Assembly: GCF_021117405.1 (NCBI RefSeq)
Contig: NZ_CP088251.1
Location: 1,364,001-1,428,000 of the forward strand
DNA: 64,000 nucleotides
Source of the DNA: Frateuria edaphi
Lineage (GTDB): Bacteria; Pseudomonadota; Gammaproteobacteria; Xanthomonadales; Rhodanobacteraceae
Reading direction: 5' to 3'
Each line of letters starts with the position of its first letter. Within the stretch, counting starts at the first letter, position 1. Below are positions 49,779 to 58,412 of the stretch, in pieces. Position numbers and translations under genes: made by a program. Below the pieces are notes generated by a model. It did no database searches, was not told the origin of the DNA, and saw only the letters and a list, made by a program, of their open reading frames with translations.

Positions 49779-50436
49779 GGAATGTGGCTCGGTAGACTGG
49801 AATGCGGTCGGCGCTATAGCCACGGCGGCGGCGACCTTGGTGGCCCTTGCCTTCGGCTTTCGCGAGATGTATCGCCAGCGGAACGACCAGCTGATGCGCG
49901 GCCGCGTGGCGCTCGCCATGCAAGTTCCCGAAATCGCGAGACTCGTGGCCCTTTTCGATGCAGCGGAAGAGCACTACCGGCAGTTGATGCACCAAGACCA
50001 TCAACGGCGGCACCATGCTCTCAAGCTCAACCAACTCGCTCCGGCCTTCCGAACTTCGCTTGCGCGGCATCCGGTAGGCGATTTCATCGATATGCCGGAA
50101 AGGCTTGGCTACAACCTTCCAACTGTCATCCATGCGCTTCCGGCCGTTGCCGCTTATGCAGATCAGATGAAAAATCGGCTGCTCGGGGCAATGCCGCCGG
50201 AGCCACCAGATCCAGGCGCTCCTGCTTCCGCTTTCGATGAGTTTGTGGCCGTCAGCGAGCGCAGAGAGTCGGAGTTTCTTAGCCATGTGGCGGAAGCGCT
50301 TGACTACACGCATAGCTGCAGCCTGGACTTCCGAGCTGCAATGAAATACGCCGAAGAAAATCTCCTTCCGCTGCAGATGAAAAATATGGCCGGAAGGTTG
50401 CCCGAGCGCTTTGAGAGGACTGTAGGCGACGCTTAG
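49777..50436 (+). CDS. Membrane-anchored protein of unknown function, candidate lysogen gene (moron)
   Basis: A 219-residue protein with one transmembrane segment near the N-terminus (AVGAIATAAATLVALAFGF, about residues 10-28). A mostly helical, charged cytoplasmic part follows, with REMYRQRNDQLMRGRVALAM and EIARLVALFDAAEEHYRQLM. It is the only plus-strand gene inside the leftward early operon and starts in the same CATG as the divergent ASCH gene. GGGGAG 8-9 nt upstream supports the ATG at 49777. Its 3' third is visibly richer in A/T than the flanking genes (AAATACGCCGAAGAAAATCT). The isolated opposing orientation suggests its own promoter and expression in the lysogen. Family not recognised. 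Confidence 0.6.
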   Translation: MECGSVDWNAVGAIATAAATLVALAFGFREMYRQRNDQLMRGRVALAMQVPEIARLVALFDAAEEHYRQLMHQDHQRRHHALKLNQLAPAFRTSLARHPVGDFIDMPERLGYNLPTVIHALPAVAAYADQMKNRLLGAMPPEPPDPGAPASAFDEFVAVSERRESEFLSHVAEALDYTHSCSLDFRAAMKYAEENLLPLQMKNMAGRLPERFERTVGDA

Positions 50437-50441
50437 AACGA

Positions 50442-50690
50442 TCACGCGGTTACTCCTAAAAGAACGAGGTCGATCTCGTCGACTGTGTTGCGTAGCTGGT
50501 GGCGCGCCGCCTTCAACTCGCGAGCAATGTCATGGCGGGCGGCATCGCCGGGGAAGTTGCGCAACACCGCGTGCACGGCGTTGCGCTGATCGCGCCGGTA
50601 GAGCCGGTACAGCACGGTGCCGTTGCTCTGCGGGATGCGGGCCCAGCAGAAGCCGTCACGGCGCGCAGGGCTCCGACGGGAAACGCTCAC
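50442..50690 (-). CDS. Small phage protein of unknown function
   Basis: An 82-residue Arg-rich protein (RRDGFCWARIPQSNGTVLYR; VLRNFPGDAARHDIARELKA). It starts with GTG at 50690 in a GTGA overlap with the upstream gene and ends 6 nt from the stop of the convergent gene. Real by coupling and position; no family recognised. Confidence 0.55.
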   Translation of the reverse strand: MSVSRRSPARRDGFCWARIPQSNGTVLYRLYRRDQRNAVHAVLRNFPGDAARHDIARELKAARHQLRNTVDEIDLVLLGVTA

Positions 50691-50980
50691 CGCCGTCCAC
50701 CCCTGTTGGGTAGGGTTGAGACGTTGCCGCTCGGCTCGTCGTGCCGCGGGAGCGCCGGCGGCGTATCGAAGGCGACCGGCATCACGCCGATCTCGTCGGC
50801 CAGGCGCCGCGCGTCTATCTCAACCTTCACCGTCTGCACATAGGTGCCGGCGACGGTGCTGATCGTCTTCGCGCGCTCGATCGTCCGCGCCATCTTGTCG
50901 GCGTCCGCATTGGGATCGGACAGATCCTCCAGCGCCTGCACGAGGTAGTCGCGCACGTCGGCCATCTTGTTCTTCGTCAT
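50687..50980 (-). CDS. Small phage protein of unknown function
   Basis: A 97-residue protein with an acidic helical middle (VRDYLVQALEDLSDPNADAD; KMARTIERAKTISTVAGTYV) followed by a Pro-rich tail. Coupled on both sides by 4-nt overlaps (ATGA at 50977-50980, GTGA at 50687-50690). It resembles in kind the small phage proteins that follow HNH genes in Burkholderia/Pseudomonas phages, with no known function. Confidence 0.6.
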   Translation of the reverse strand: MTKNKMADVRDYLVQALEDLSDPNADADKMARTIERAKTISTVAGTYVQTVKVEIDARRLADEIGVMPVAFDTPPALPRHDEPSGNVSTLPNRGGRR

Positions 50981-51822
50981 TGCTTCTGTTCCCTGGAGAG
51001 CTTGTTGATCTTGCGGTTGAGGGCGCCCTTGAGCTGGATCACCTGGACGACCTCGGGCGGGAAATTCGTGTGGTAGCTGTTGCGCCGCATGTTCTCGGCG
51101 AGCGTCACCAGCTCGAGGCGGTCGACGGTGATCTCGTCCGCGACGAACGACTTGCGGCCCTTCTTGAAGATGACGATGTGGCCAGCAGGCACGGGGCCGT
51201 GCGCCGCTTCCCAGACGATCACGTGCACCGGTCGCCAGCGCTTCACCGGGAAGATCGACGGGTCGTCCGTGACCTTGCGCATCAGCACCTTCCGCTTCGG
51301 GTCCACCTTCTCGGTACCGATCGGCACGTAGTTGTGCTGGGCGGCGCCCGACATCTCGCCCTTCTTGAACTGGGTTTGCGCCATGCGGCCTGGCGCGTAA
51401 CCGGGCCGGCGCAGGCCCTTGTTCGCCGGCACCAGGCCCTTCTTGAACTGGTGCGCGACCATCCGCGGATCCTGTCGGCCGCGCTGGATGCGTCCGGCCT
51501 TGTCGCTGGCGTAGAACGTGTCGCTCTTGCTCAGGCCAAGCTTGTTGGCCCGCTGGTGTACCCGGCCGACGTTCAGACCGAGGTCCCGCGCAATGTCCGC
51601 GGTTGGCTCGTCCGGATAGCGGGCGCGTAATACAGCATCCTCGGCCGGCGTCCACTGGTGCTTTTCATCGAACGTGAGCCCGAGCCGGCGAGCGCGCCGA
51701 TGCACCGTGCATTGCGCACAGACCATGAAGGCGGCGATGTAGGCCACGCCGCGGCCGTTGGCGTGCAGCTGGCGCAGCACGTCATCGTCAAAGGCACTCC
51801 AGCGGCGGGCCTGACCTTTCAC
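50977..51822 (-). CDS. HNH endonuclease-like phage protein
   Basis: A 281-residue protein. The N-terminal half has two helix-turn-helix/Myb-like units (WSAFDDDVLRQLHANGRGVA; WTPAEDAVLRARYPDEPTAD followed by IARDLGLNVGRVHQRANKLG). The C-terminal half carries the HNH signature RPVHVIVWEAAHGPVPAGHI followed by VIFKKG, then ITVDRLELVTLAENMRRNSY. A His of VHVIVWEAAHG and the Asn of LAENMRR fit the HNH core. Start GTG at 51822 overlaps the ParB stop (GTGA). It could be a homing-like or DNA-processing endonuclease; its place between ParB-like and small genes of the recombination operon is unusual. Confidence 0.82.
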   Translation of the reverse strand: MKGQARRWSAFDDDVLRQLHANGRGVAYIAAFMVCAQCTVHRRARRLGLTFDEKHQWTPAEDAVLRARYPDEPTADIARDLGLNVGRVHQRANKLGLSKSDTFYASDKAGRIQRGRQDPRMVAHQFKKGLVPANKGLRRPGYAPGRMAQTQFKKGEMSGAAQHNYVPIGTEKVDPKRKVLMRKVTDDPSIFPVKRWRPVHVIVWEAAHGPVPAGHIVIFKKGRKSFVADEITVDRLELVTLAENMRRNSYHTNFPPEVVQVIQLKGALNRKINKLSREQKQ

Positions 51823-53525
51823 GCCGGATCCGCCTCCGCAGCCGCCCGGCGCTTCTTGCTGGCCTTCTTCGCCACCGGCTTCGGCTTCGCCGGTTCGGGC
51901 GCGCGCAGCTGCGACGGGATCCACTGCTTTTCCGCCAGCAGCTCGTGTGCCTTCGCGGCCAGGTCCTTGGCCTTGCCCTTCTCGAGCGCGACTGCAGCGT
52001 CCTTGCCGGCGGCTTCGGTCACCGCCTCGAGGATGTACGACTTCGGCTGCTTCGCGAGCCATTCCGGCGTGATGTGCTCGGTACCGGCTCCGAGGTCCGC
52101 GCCGACCGCGACGGCGAACGCATGGATGGCAGCCTCGTCCTCGTCCCTCCATGTGTTGGTGTCGATCCCGCCGGCGGCCACGAACGCCATAAGGTCATAG
52201 GCCACGTTCTGGTCCTGCTTCATCAGCCAGGCCAGCACAGAGCCGTCCTTCTTGGCGCCGTCGCGTAGCCGCTTCTCCCAGGCAGCGGTCATCCCTTGGC
52301 CGTGCGGGTTCGCAGCCTTCTCGCCGGCTTCCTGCGTGTGTCGCGCGTAACCGCCGACTCCGGCATCAAGCACACCGGCGCACGCCTCGTCATCGATGTC
52401 GAAGAAGCTGCACCCGAGCGAAGCAGCGAGGACTGTTAGCGCGAGTTCCGGATTGTCTCGCAGGTGTACGCGCAGCAGGCCCGTCCGAACCCCCACCAGG
52501 AAGTCTTCGGTCGCGCGCGTGTCGGCCTTCGGCTTCTTCTCGGCCGCGCTGGCCGGTGCGCGCTGGCCAGGCTTGAGCAAGCCAGCGACAACCTCGACCT
52601 TGCCGCCGTTGCCGATCGTGACCACCGCACCGAGCTTCTCGCTGGGCGTCTTGCTGCTGGACTGGCGGTACTTCGCCCGCTCCGAGTAGTCGAAGGTCGG
52701 CATCGCCTCCACCCAGCCCCAGCCCTTCTTGCGCAGCTTCGCTGCCTCGTCCTCCAACTTCGCCTTGGCCAGCTTCCGCACCAGCTTGGAGTCGGGCAGC
52801 GTCACGAAGTCGCTGAACAGGTCCCGGCGCGGCGTGCCGCCGGCGGCCTCGTACGCCTCGACGCCAACGAAGGCGCCGATGGACGAGGTCAGGGAGACGT
52901 CGCGCGTCACGAGCAAGCCGCGCAGCTGCTCGGGCTGCCGGTAGTAGCTGATGCGCTCGCCCTGCGACCACGCTTCGCGCTGCGCCTTGTGGTCCTCGAC
53001 GATGGCGAGCGCCATCATCTGCTCCAAGTTGGCCTTGCCGGCCTTGTATTCCTCGAGCAGCTCGGGCGCGACATTGCCAAGGCGCAGGCGCTGTTCGACG
53101 TACTTCTCGGTCTTGCCGAAGCGCGAAGCGATCTCCGGGACGGTCAACTCGTCCACGTTGACTAGGTTCCGGAAGGCCGCGAACTCGTCCGCCGGGTGCA
53201 TGGCTTCCCGGATGATGTTCTCGGCCAGGCTGGCTTCGTGCGCTTCCTCCACGTCGACCAGGCGGCACGGGATGCCGCTGACCAGCGACGCCGGCAGAGC
53301 GCCTTCTGCCTGCAGCTTGGCCAGCGCCTTCAGGCGGCGTTCGCCGGCGATGACCAGGTAGCCGCCATTTACTGAGCCGGGCGCAACCACGAGGTTATGG
53401 ATCAGGCCATGCGCGGTGATCGAAGCGGCCAGTTCGTCAATCGACGCGCCCCCGATTTTGCGCACGTTGAGGGTTGTCGGGTACAGCTGCGACAGCGGGA
53501 TGAGGGAGATCGCGCCGGCCTCCAT
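51819..53525 (-). CDS. ParB/RepB/Spo0J-family protein
   Basis: A 568-residue ParB-like protein. The N-terminal ParB/sulfiredoxin fold includes IPLSQLYPTTLNVRKIGG, LIHNLVVAP and the GERR-type motif VIAGERRLKALAKL. The second conserved block is SLAENIIREAMHPADEFAAF, followed by a HTH (LTVPEIASRFGKTEKYVEQR). The remaining 350 residues are alpha-helical, ending in a basic Lys/Ala/Pro tail. No parA or parS-like cluster is seen near it. Phage ParB-like proteins of this length are known in Burkholderia and Pseudomonas phages. The TGATG junction with the upstream gene couples translation. Confidence 0.85.
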   Translation of the reverse strand: MEAGAISLIPLSQLYPTTLNVRKIGGASIDELAASITAHGLIHNLVVAPGSVNGGYLVIAGERRLKALAKLQAEGALPASLVSGIPCRLVDVEEAHEASLAENIIREAMHPADEFAAFRNLVNVDELTVPEIASRFGKTEKYVEQRLRLGNVAPELLEEYKAGKANLEQMMALAIVEDHKAQREAWSQGERISYYRQPEQLRGLLVTRDVSLTSSIGAFVGVEAYEAAGGTPRRDLFSDFVTLPDSKLVRKLAKAKLEDEAAKLRKKGWGWVEAMPTFDYSERAKYRQSSSKTPSEKLGAVVTIGNGGKVEVVAGLLKPGQRAPASAAEKKPKADTRATEDFLVGVRTGLLRVHLRDNPELALTVLAASLGCSFFDIDDEACAGVLDAGVGGYARHTQEAGEKAANPHGQGMTAAWEKRLRDGAKKDGSVLAWLMKQDQNVAYDLMAFVAAGGIDTNTWRDEDEAAIHAFAVAVGADLGAGTEHITPEWLAKQPKSYILEAVTEAAGKDAAVALEKGKAKDLAAKAHELLAEKQWIPSQLRAPEPAKPKPVAKKASKKRRAAAEADPA

Positions 53526-54040
53526 CAGGTCAGCTCCTGCTGCTTCTGCTCTTCGCGCGTCGGCGGGATGAGGCTGAGCTCGACCTCATCCTGGATGAGC
53601 TGGCAGAGCTTGCCGGACGTGCGGCCGTCCTGGCGGAAGTTGGCGGTGAAGCGGATCTTGCAGCTGCCGCCGTCGAGCGCCTCGAACACGAAGTCGGAGA
53701 TCTCCACGTCGGACAGCTTGAGCACTTCGTCCAGCGCCAGGCCTGACTGAATCTCCAGCTTGTAGCCGGGGAAGTCCTCGTCCCACTTCAGGGGCGCCAG
53801 GTGCGGCAGCTTGCGCGCGGTCAGGCCGTCGCCGCCCTCGAGCGGAAGCTCGGTCTGCTCACCGGGCGCCGGCTTGCGGTACAGCAGCTTGCGGAACCCT
53901 TTGTCGAACAGGTCCAGCACGGTGCTGTGCACGTTGGTTTCGAGCTTGAGGGTGCCGGCGAGTACGTTCTCGTCGCCGTGCTTTTCCATGCGCGGCGTGA
54001 AGCTGGTGATCTTGGTGGTCTGCTCGGTGAGCTGGAACAT
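53525..54040 (-). CDS. Conserved phage protein next to RecT
   Basis: A 171-residue protein starting MFQLTEQTTKITSFTPRMEK. It contains GDENVLAGTLKLETNVHSTV and ends with GKLCQLIQDEVELSLIPPTR and an EEQKQQ tail. The mix of short beta strands suggests a compact beta-rich fold. It lies between recT and the parB-like gene in a conserved type of early operon, so a role in DNA recombination or replication is possible. I do not recognise the family. Confidence 0.65.
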   Translation of the reverse strand: MFQLTEQTTKITSFTPRMEKHGDENVLAGTLKLETNVHSTVLDLFDKGFRKLLYRKPAPGEQTELPLEGGDGLTARKLPHLAPLKWDEDFPGYKLEIQSGLALDEVLKLSDVEISDFVFEALDGGSCKIRFTANFRQDGRTSGKLCQLIQDEVELSLIPPTREEQKQQELT

Positions 54041-54146
54041 CTGTGGCTCCGGATTGGAAGGGGTGCGGGTTACGGTTCCCGCGCTGGTCGCTGCAGGGGG
54101 CGTCCCCACGTGCAGCAAGAGCAGCCGTCCTCGCTGGGGTGTTCAG

Positions 54147-55115
54147 TTACGCCGCGAGCTCGTCGGCGCGCTTCTGCCAGAGCTCGTTGAGCGCCGGCCG
54201 ATCTGCCTCTGGCAAGTCGCGGATCAGGTCGCCGGCCTCGGTGAGCTTGTCTTCGGTCTTGGCGGCGATTAGCGCGTCGTGCACGTCCTGCGCGGTGATG
54301 CCGTTGCCGCCGGCCTGGCTGTCGTTGCCGCTGTGCTCGATGCGCTCGGGCGGCTGGTCGTCGATCGTCACCGTGTCGCCGTTGATCGTGTAGGTGTGGC
54401 CCGTCTCGTAGGCCGCCTCGCCGGTGAGCGCGTTGGTCAGCTCGATCGACTTCGGCATGTACTTGATCACCTGCAGGAGCGGGATCTTCCGTGCGTACAT
54501 TTCCCAGTTCTGATGGGCGTAGTGCGCGTCGCCGACTTTGTTCTGCTTGTTGAAGTGCCGGCGCACCTTCGCGATCGGCCAGACCTCGATCACCGGCCAC
54601 TCGCTGCCGTTGACGCGGCCGATCGCGTACACGTAGACGAGCTTCGCCGGGTCGTCCTCACCACCCGGGCGATGGCGGACAAACGGGGAGTCGCCGAGCG
54701 CGAAGTCGAAGTCGTCGCCGTCGAACACGGCGCCGGTCCAGACGGTGGCGCGGCCGCTGCGCGAGACCAGGTCGACGTAGCCCTGCCAGCCCGGAATGCA
54801 CTGGCACTTGCCCTTGTAGGGCACCAGGTACGCCTGTCCGGCGACGCCAATCTCCAGGCCCAGCTGCGAGGCCGTGATGATCGACGCCGCGATGCTGTTC
54901 ATGTCGCAGTTCTGGATCGCCTTGTTGCTGTTGAAGGCGGTCAGGGCGAGCCGGATCATGCGGTCCGGGTTGAGGTGCTTGGGCAGGGCCGCGGCGAACT
55001 GGGCCTTATGCTTTTCGAGGAAGCTCGCCAGCTGCGCGCCGTTGGGCTTGCCCTGGGTCATCTGCCGGTTGTCGTTGCCCTGCATGTGGTTCTGGAGTGC
55101 GTTTCGCTGTGCCAT
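54147..55115 (-). CDS. recT: RecT-family single-strand annealing protein
   Basis: RecT anneals complementary single strands in phage recombination, paired with an exonuclease. The family core is IRLALTAFNSNKAIQNCDMN followed by SIAASIITASQLGLEIG, then QAYLVPYKGKCQCIPGWQGY and VDLVSRSGRATVWTG. Downstream WEMYARKIPLLQVIKYMPKS is also typical. At 322 aa it is slightly longer than E. coli RecT. The YqaJ exonuclease is the previous gene, so this is a complete recET-type module. Confidence 0.93.
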   Translation of the reverse strand: MAQRNALQNHMQGNDNRQMTQGKPNGAQLASFLEKHKAQFAAALPKHLNPDRMIRLALTAFNSNKAIQNCDMNSIAASIITASQLGLEIGVAGQAYLVPYKGKCQCIPGWQGYVDLVSRSGRATVWTGAVFDGDDFDFALGDSPFVRHRPGGEDDPAKLVYVYAIGRVNGSEWPVIEVWPIAKVRRHFNKQNKVGDAHYAHQNWEMYARKIPLLQVIKYMPKSIELTNALTGEAAYETGHTYTINGDTVTIDDQPPERIEHSGNDSQAGGNGITAQDVHDALIAAKTEDKLTEAGDLIRDLPEADRPALNELWQKRADELAA

Positions 55116-55129
55116 GGGTGCTCCTGGGG

Positions 55130-55969
55130 TTAACGGATGCGGAAGACGCGCACGCCATCGGCGCGCGCCTTCCAGGTGATCGCGGGCTGGCCGTGGACCA
55201 GCAGGGTTGTGGCGTCGCGCATGAACGCCTTGATGCGGAACTCGTGCTGTTCCTTGCGCGCGGTGTGCAGGGCGATGACCTGGCGCTCGGTGACCATGTC
55301 GGCGACCGCCGCGCGGATCTCCGGATCAGCCTCGACGGCGCGGCCGGTGTCGCGCGCGTAGAGGCGCAGCACATCGTCGACGTTCGTAGGTTGCGGAGGC
55401 CGGCGTGGCTCGATGTGGTATTTCCAGAAGCGCAGGGCCTGCCGGCGAATTTCGGTGATCAGGTTGTCGTCGCGCTCGATCCGGTACAGCCGGTAGTCGT
55501 CGAAGCCGATCAGGGCCTGGACGTAGACGTGCGCGCGCCCGGTGACCCCCAGCCCCCACATCGCCTGCGCGGTGACGTAGATCGGCGGTTCCTCTTCCTC
55601 GTCCGGATCGCCCCAGTCGCGCACGGCGTTCGGGTGGACGGTCTTCGTCTCGCCGTTGCCGCCATCCTCGGGCTCGAAGTCGATCTCGGCCTTCGCCCAG
55701 GGGAAGTGCAGATCGTCGTAGCGATGGTTCACGCGCACGACCTTCAGCCCGGTCTTGCGGGTGAACTTCTTCGCCGCCCACGGCTCCAGGTCGCGCCGGT
55801 CCTCGAAGAACTCCGCCTGCTGGGGCGAGATCTCCTCGGGCACTTCGCCGGTAATCGTCAGGTACTCGGCGAGCGGGGTCTTGAAAGGCGACACGCCGAG
55901 GATGCCGGCGATGTTGCCGCCGCCGATGTAGCCGCGGGTCGGGCTCAAGGGGGCGAGCTGGGCGTTCAA
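55130..55969 (-). CDS. YqaJ/lambda-type recombination exonuclease
   Basis: A 279-residue PD-(D/E)XK exonuclease of the YqaJ family, making 3' overhangs for RecT. GGGNIAGILGVSPFKTPLAEYL is the family N-terminus (positions about 15-36). The catalytic core is seen in WAKAEIDFEPEDGGNGETKT, with Asp in EID and Glu and Lys in ETK, and a TAQAMWGLGV helix. The only start in frame at the junction is TTG at 55969, which overlaps the upstream stop by 4 nt (TTGA). All catalytic residues appear present. It is directly upstream of recT. Confidence 0.9.
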   Translation of the reverse strand: MNAQLAPLSPTRGYIGGGNIAGILGVSPFKTPLAEYLTITGEVPEEISPQQAEFFEDRRDLEPWAAKKFTRKTGLKVVRVNHRYDDLHFPWAKAEIDFEPEDGGNGETKTVHPNAVRDWGDPDEEEEPPIYVTAQAMWGLGVTGRAHVYVQALIGFDDYRLYRIERDDNLITEIRRQALRFWKYHIEPRRPPQPTNVDDVLRLYARDTGRAVEADPEIRAAVADMVTERQVIALHTARKEQHEFRIKAFMRDATTLLVHGQPAITWKARADGVRVFRIR

Positions 55970-56298
55970 CGCGGCACCCTCTCGGCGTAATCCTCGTCCT
56001 GGACAACGCCCTCCATCGCAGACACTGGCAGCGCTCTGTCGGTCGCGCACGTCAGGCACACGGTCAGGGTCGATGCCTCGCCGATGGGCGTGGTCATTTC
56101 CTCATCAGGGCCCATGACCTGGGCGAGGAAGCCATTTCCGCCGAGCTGCATGGCCAGGCCCTGCTGGCGCATCAGCACGTCGACCTTCAGGCCGTGGCGC
56201 TCGATCTTGACGACCCAGAACATCGGCACGCCGGCGCGACCGATCGGCTGCTCGCAGAGCGAGCAAACGGCGTGCTGCCGCAGCTCCTTCTCCCTCAT
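55966..56298 (-). CDS. Small phage protein with two CXXC motifs
   Basis: A 110-residue protein with N-terminal AVCSLCEQPIGRAG and C-terminal TVCLTCATDRALP. The two CXXC pairs flank a beta-rich middle and probably form one zinc site. Coupled by 4-nt overlaps to the coiled-coil gene upstream (ATGA) and the exonuclease downstream (TTGA). Function unknown; nucleic-acid binding is plausible. Confidence 0.6.
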   Translation of the reverse strand: MREKELRQHAVCSLCEQPIGRAGVPMFWVVKIERHGLKVDVLMRQQGLAMQLGGNGFLAQVMGPDEEMTTPIGEASTLTVCLTCATDRALPVSAMEGVVQDEDYAERVPR

Positions 56299-57599
56299 GC
56301 GTTGGCCGCCTTCTTGCCGCGCGCCGGCTTGCCGATGCTGGCCGCGGTGTCGTTGGACAGGGCGAACTTCAGGTCGGTGCAGACCTGCTCGTCGTCGCGG
56401 CCTTCATCGACGAACCACGCCACCGCAGCCTCAGCCGCCTCGCGCAGGCCAATGTTGGCGAGACGCTCGGCCTCGGCCTTGCGCGCAGCTTCCGCCTTCT
56501 CGCGCCGGAGCTTCTCGGCCTGCTCGTCCAGGCGCTTCTGCTCGGCGGCCTGTCGATCGCGCTCGGCCTGCAGGCGGCGCTCTTCTTCGGCACGGCGCTC
56601 GTTCTCGATGCGCTCGGCTTCCTGGGCGGCGGCGAGGTAGGTGTCGATGCCGGCTAGCGATGCACGGCTGGCGCGCATCCACTCGTCACCGAACTCCTGA
56701 AAATCGAACGTCTGGTTCTCGTGCAGGAAGACGAGATACCGGTCCTTCCGCGAGGCAATGAACTGCGCCGATCGCCCATCGAGATCCTCGGCAGCTTGGG
56801 CCGCGGTGTTGATCTTCTGGCGGATAGTCGCGACGCGCTGTTCCTCGGCCTCGCGGGCCTCGCGCTCCTTGCGTTCCTGCTCGGCGCGGGCGGCGCGCTC
56901 GCGCTCTTCGTCGGCCCTGCGGCGCTCCTCGGCCTCGCGCTGCAGGCGCTCGTTTTCCTCGCGCATGCGGGTCAGCTCGGCGCGCTCGGCCTCGATGCGC
57001 CGCTGTTCGGCCTCGTGGTCGAGCTGGGCCTGCAGCTGCTGCTCGATGCGGGCGATGCAGGCGTCGAGCGCGTCCCGGGCGGTTTGGTAGTGCTCGGCGA
57101 ACTCGTCTTCGTCCAGCACTTCCTCGCGCAGCCGCGCGAGCTTGCCCTGGATGATCACGGACGGCTTGCCGACCAGCGTCGAGGGCAGGTTGCGGATCTC
57201 GGTGATGCGGTTCTGGATGGCCTCGACGCGCTGCCGCTCCTGCTCCAGCTTGCGCAGCTTCTCCTCCTCGATGCGAGCCTCTTCGGCCTTGATCTGGACG
57301 TCGATTGGCTCCTCGAGCGCGACGATCTCCGCAGTGATCCGCTTCGCTTCGTCGTCGAGCAGCTTGCCGCGCTCGATGATCGGCGCCTTGAGCTCCTTGC
57401 GCCGCTTCTCCAGCGTGGTGCGCAGCGTGCGCAGCTCGAATGTCATCGCCTTGGCTTCCTTGAGGCCCTTGGGCGTGCTGACGTCGACCACGAGCCCCTG
57501 GTAGCGCTGGCGCAGATCGGCCAGGGCCGCGGCGGTGTCGGTGTACTCGGCGATCTCGGTGAGGTTGCTGCCGGCGTTCTTTTCGGTGGAAGCGTTCAT
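56295..57599 (-). CDS. Phage coiled-coil protein, DUF1351-like
   Basis: A 434-residue protein. The N-terminal 110 residues (TPKGLKEAKAMTFELRTLRT, TLEKRRKELKAPIIERGKLL, ALEEPIDVQIKAEEARIEE) resemble the DUF1351 phage family. About residues 190-390 form long charged coiled coils rich in Arg/Glu/Ala. The C-terminus is globular (AAEAAVAWFVDEGRDDEQVC). DUF1351 members often lie beside phage recombination genes, as here, ahead of YqaJ and RecT. Role unknown. Start ATG 57599 preferred. Confidence 0.7.
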   Translation of the reverse strand: MNASTEKNAGSNLTEIAEYTDTAAALADLRQRYQGLVVDVSTPKGLKEAKAMTFELRTLRTTLEKRRKELKAPIIERGKLLDDEAKRITAEIVALEEPIDVQIKAEEARIEEEKLRKLEQERQRVEAIQNRITEIRNLPSTLVGKPSVIIQGKLARLREEVLDEDEFAEHYQTARDALDACIARIEQQLQAQLDHEAEQRRIEAERAELTRMREENERLQREAEERRRADEERERAARAEQERKEREAREAEEQRVATIRQKINTAAQAAEDLDGRSAQFIASRKDRYLVFLHENQTFDFQEFGDEWMRASRASLAGIDTYLAAAQEAERIENERRAEEERRLQAERDRQAAEQKRLDEQAEKLRREKAEAARKAEAERLANIGLREAAEAAVAWFVDEGRDDEQVCTDLKFALSNDTAASIGKPARGKKAANA

Positions 57600-57640
57600 G
57601 GGAATCCTTTGCCGGCTTCCCGCCGGCGCGTTGAAGGTGG

Positions 57641-57829
57641 TTAGAGCCGGCCGGCCCAGCGCAGGACGTCGAGCGCCTGGTCGAGGGTCAGCGGCGGACA
57701 CACGCCCAGCTCTGGGCCAGTGAGAAGCGATTGCGCGAGGTAGCGGAGCCTCGTGTCTTCCGGATTGACCGGCGGGGTCAGCGGACCCCAGGGCACGAAC
57801 GGCTGCTTTTCAGCGAGGACGGCGCTCAT
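57641..57829 (-). CDS. Small phage protein of unknown function
   Basis: A 62-residue protein (MSAVLAEKQPFVPWGPLTPP...LTLDQALDVLRWAGRL), acidic helix at the end. ATGA overlap with the upstream gene. No family recognised. Confidence 0.5.
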   Translation of the reverse strand: MSAVLAEKQPFVPWGPLTPPVNPEDTRLRYLAQSLLTGPELGVCPPLTLDQALDVLRWAGRL

Positions 57830-58020
57830 CGGGAGGCTCCTTGCGTGGTGACAGAGGAATCGCCCGCCCCGGCTGCCGCAGGGGTTCGACCCGGAGGGAG
57901 GTCCGGTGCCGGGGAGGACGAAAACGGGACCATTCGGTTCAGGCGACGCAGCTCCTGGCAGAGCGCCAGGCGCTCTGCTTCGCTGAGGTCCAGATCGACC
58001 AGGTCGGAGAGGCCGCTCAT
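57826..58020 (-). CDS. Small phage protein of unknown function
   Basis: A 64-residue protein starting MSGLSDLVDLDLSEAERLAL, with one helix and a disordered Pro/Ser tail. Coupled at both ends by ATGA overlaps (58017-58020; 57826-57829). No known family. Confidence 0.5.
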   Translation of the reverse strand: MSGLSDLVDLDLSEAERLALCQELRRLNRMVPFSSSPAPDLPPGRTPAAAGAGDSSVTTQGASR

Positions 58021-58412
58021 GTGCGCGCCTCGTGGCAGTACTGCTCGTCGCGCACCAGCCCGCACTTGCGGCTGACGAAGTCCATCAGGCTCTCGCCCGG
58101 CTCGCGCACCATCGCGGCGCGCTCAGCCTTGAGCGCCTCGGCGCGGCGGGCGCGCACGCGGGCCAGCACGTGGCTCCGGCGGATGCGCCAGTTCTCGTGC
58201 ATGACTGCGAAGCCCAGCGGATCGCGCGGCACCGGCAGCTGCTGGCGTGCTTCCCAGATGGCGCGCGAGCCGCGTGCCGCCGCTTCACCCATAGCCCAGC
58301 TCGGGGAGTCCGAATACTCGGCTGCGACGACGTCGGCGGCGCAATTCCAGCGGGCCTGACGGAGGGCATGGGCGAGCGCGCGGTACTGCGCCCGGGAGAG
58401 CTGGGTATGCAT
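58017..58412 (-). CDS. Phage protein of unknown function
   Basis: A 131-residue basic protein (LSRAQYRALAHALRQARWNC; HENWRIRRSHVLARVRARRA). The ATG at 58412 overlaps the upstream stop in TGATG; a GTG at 58415 is an alternative. Two Cys near the C-terminus (RKCGLVRDEQYCHEA). No family recognised. Confidence 0.55.
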   Translation of the reverse strand: MHTQLSRAQYRALAHALRQARWNCAADVVAAEYSDSPSWAMGEAAARGSRAIWEARQQLPVPRDPLGFAVMHENWRIRRSHVLARVRARRAEALKAERAAMVREPGESLMDFVSRKCGLVRDEQYCHEART

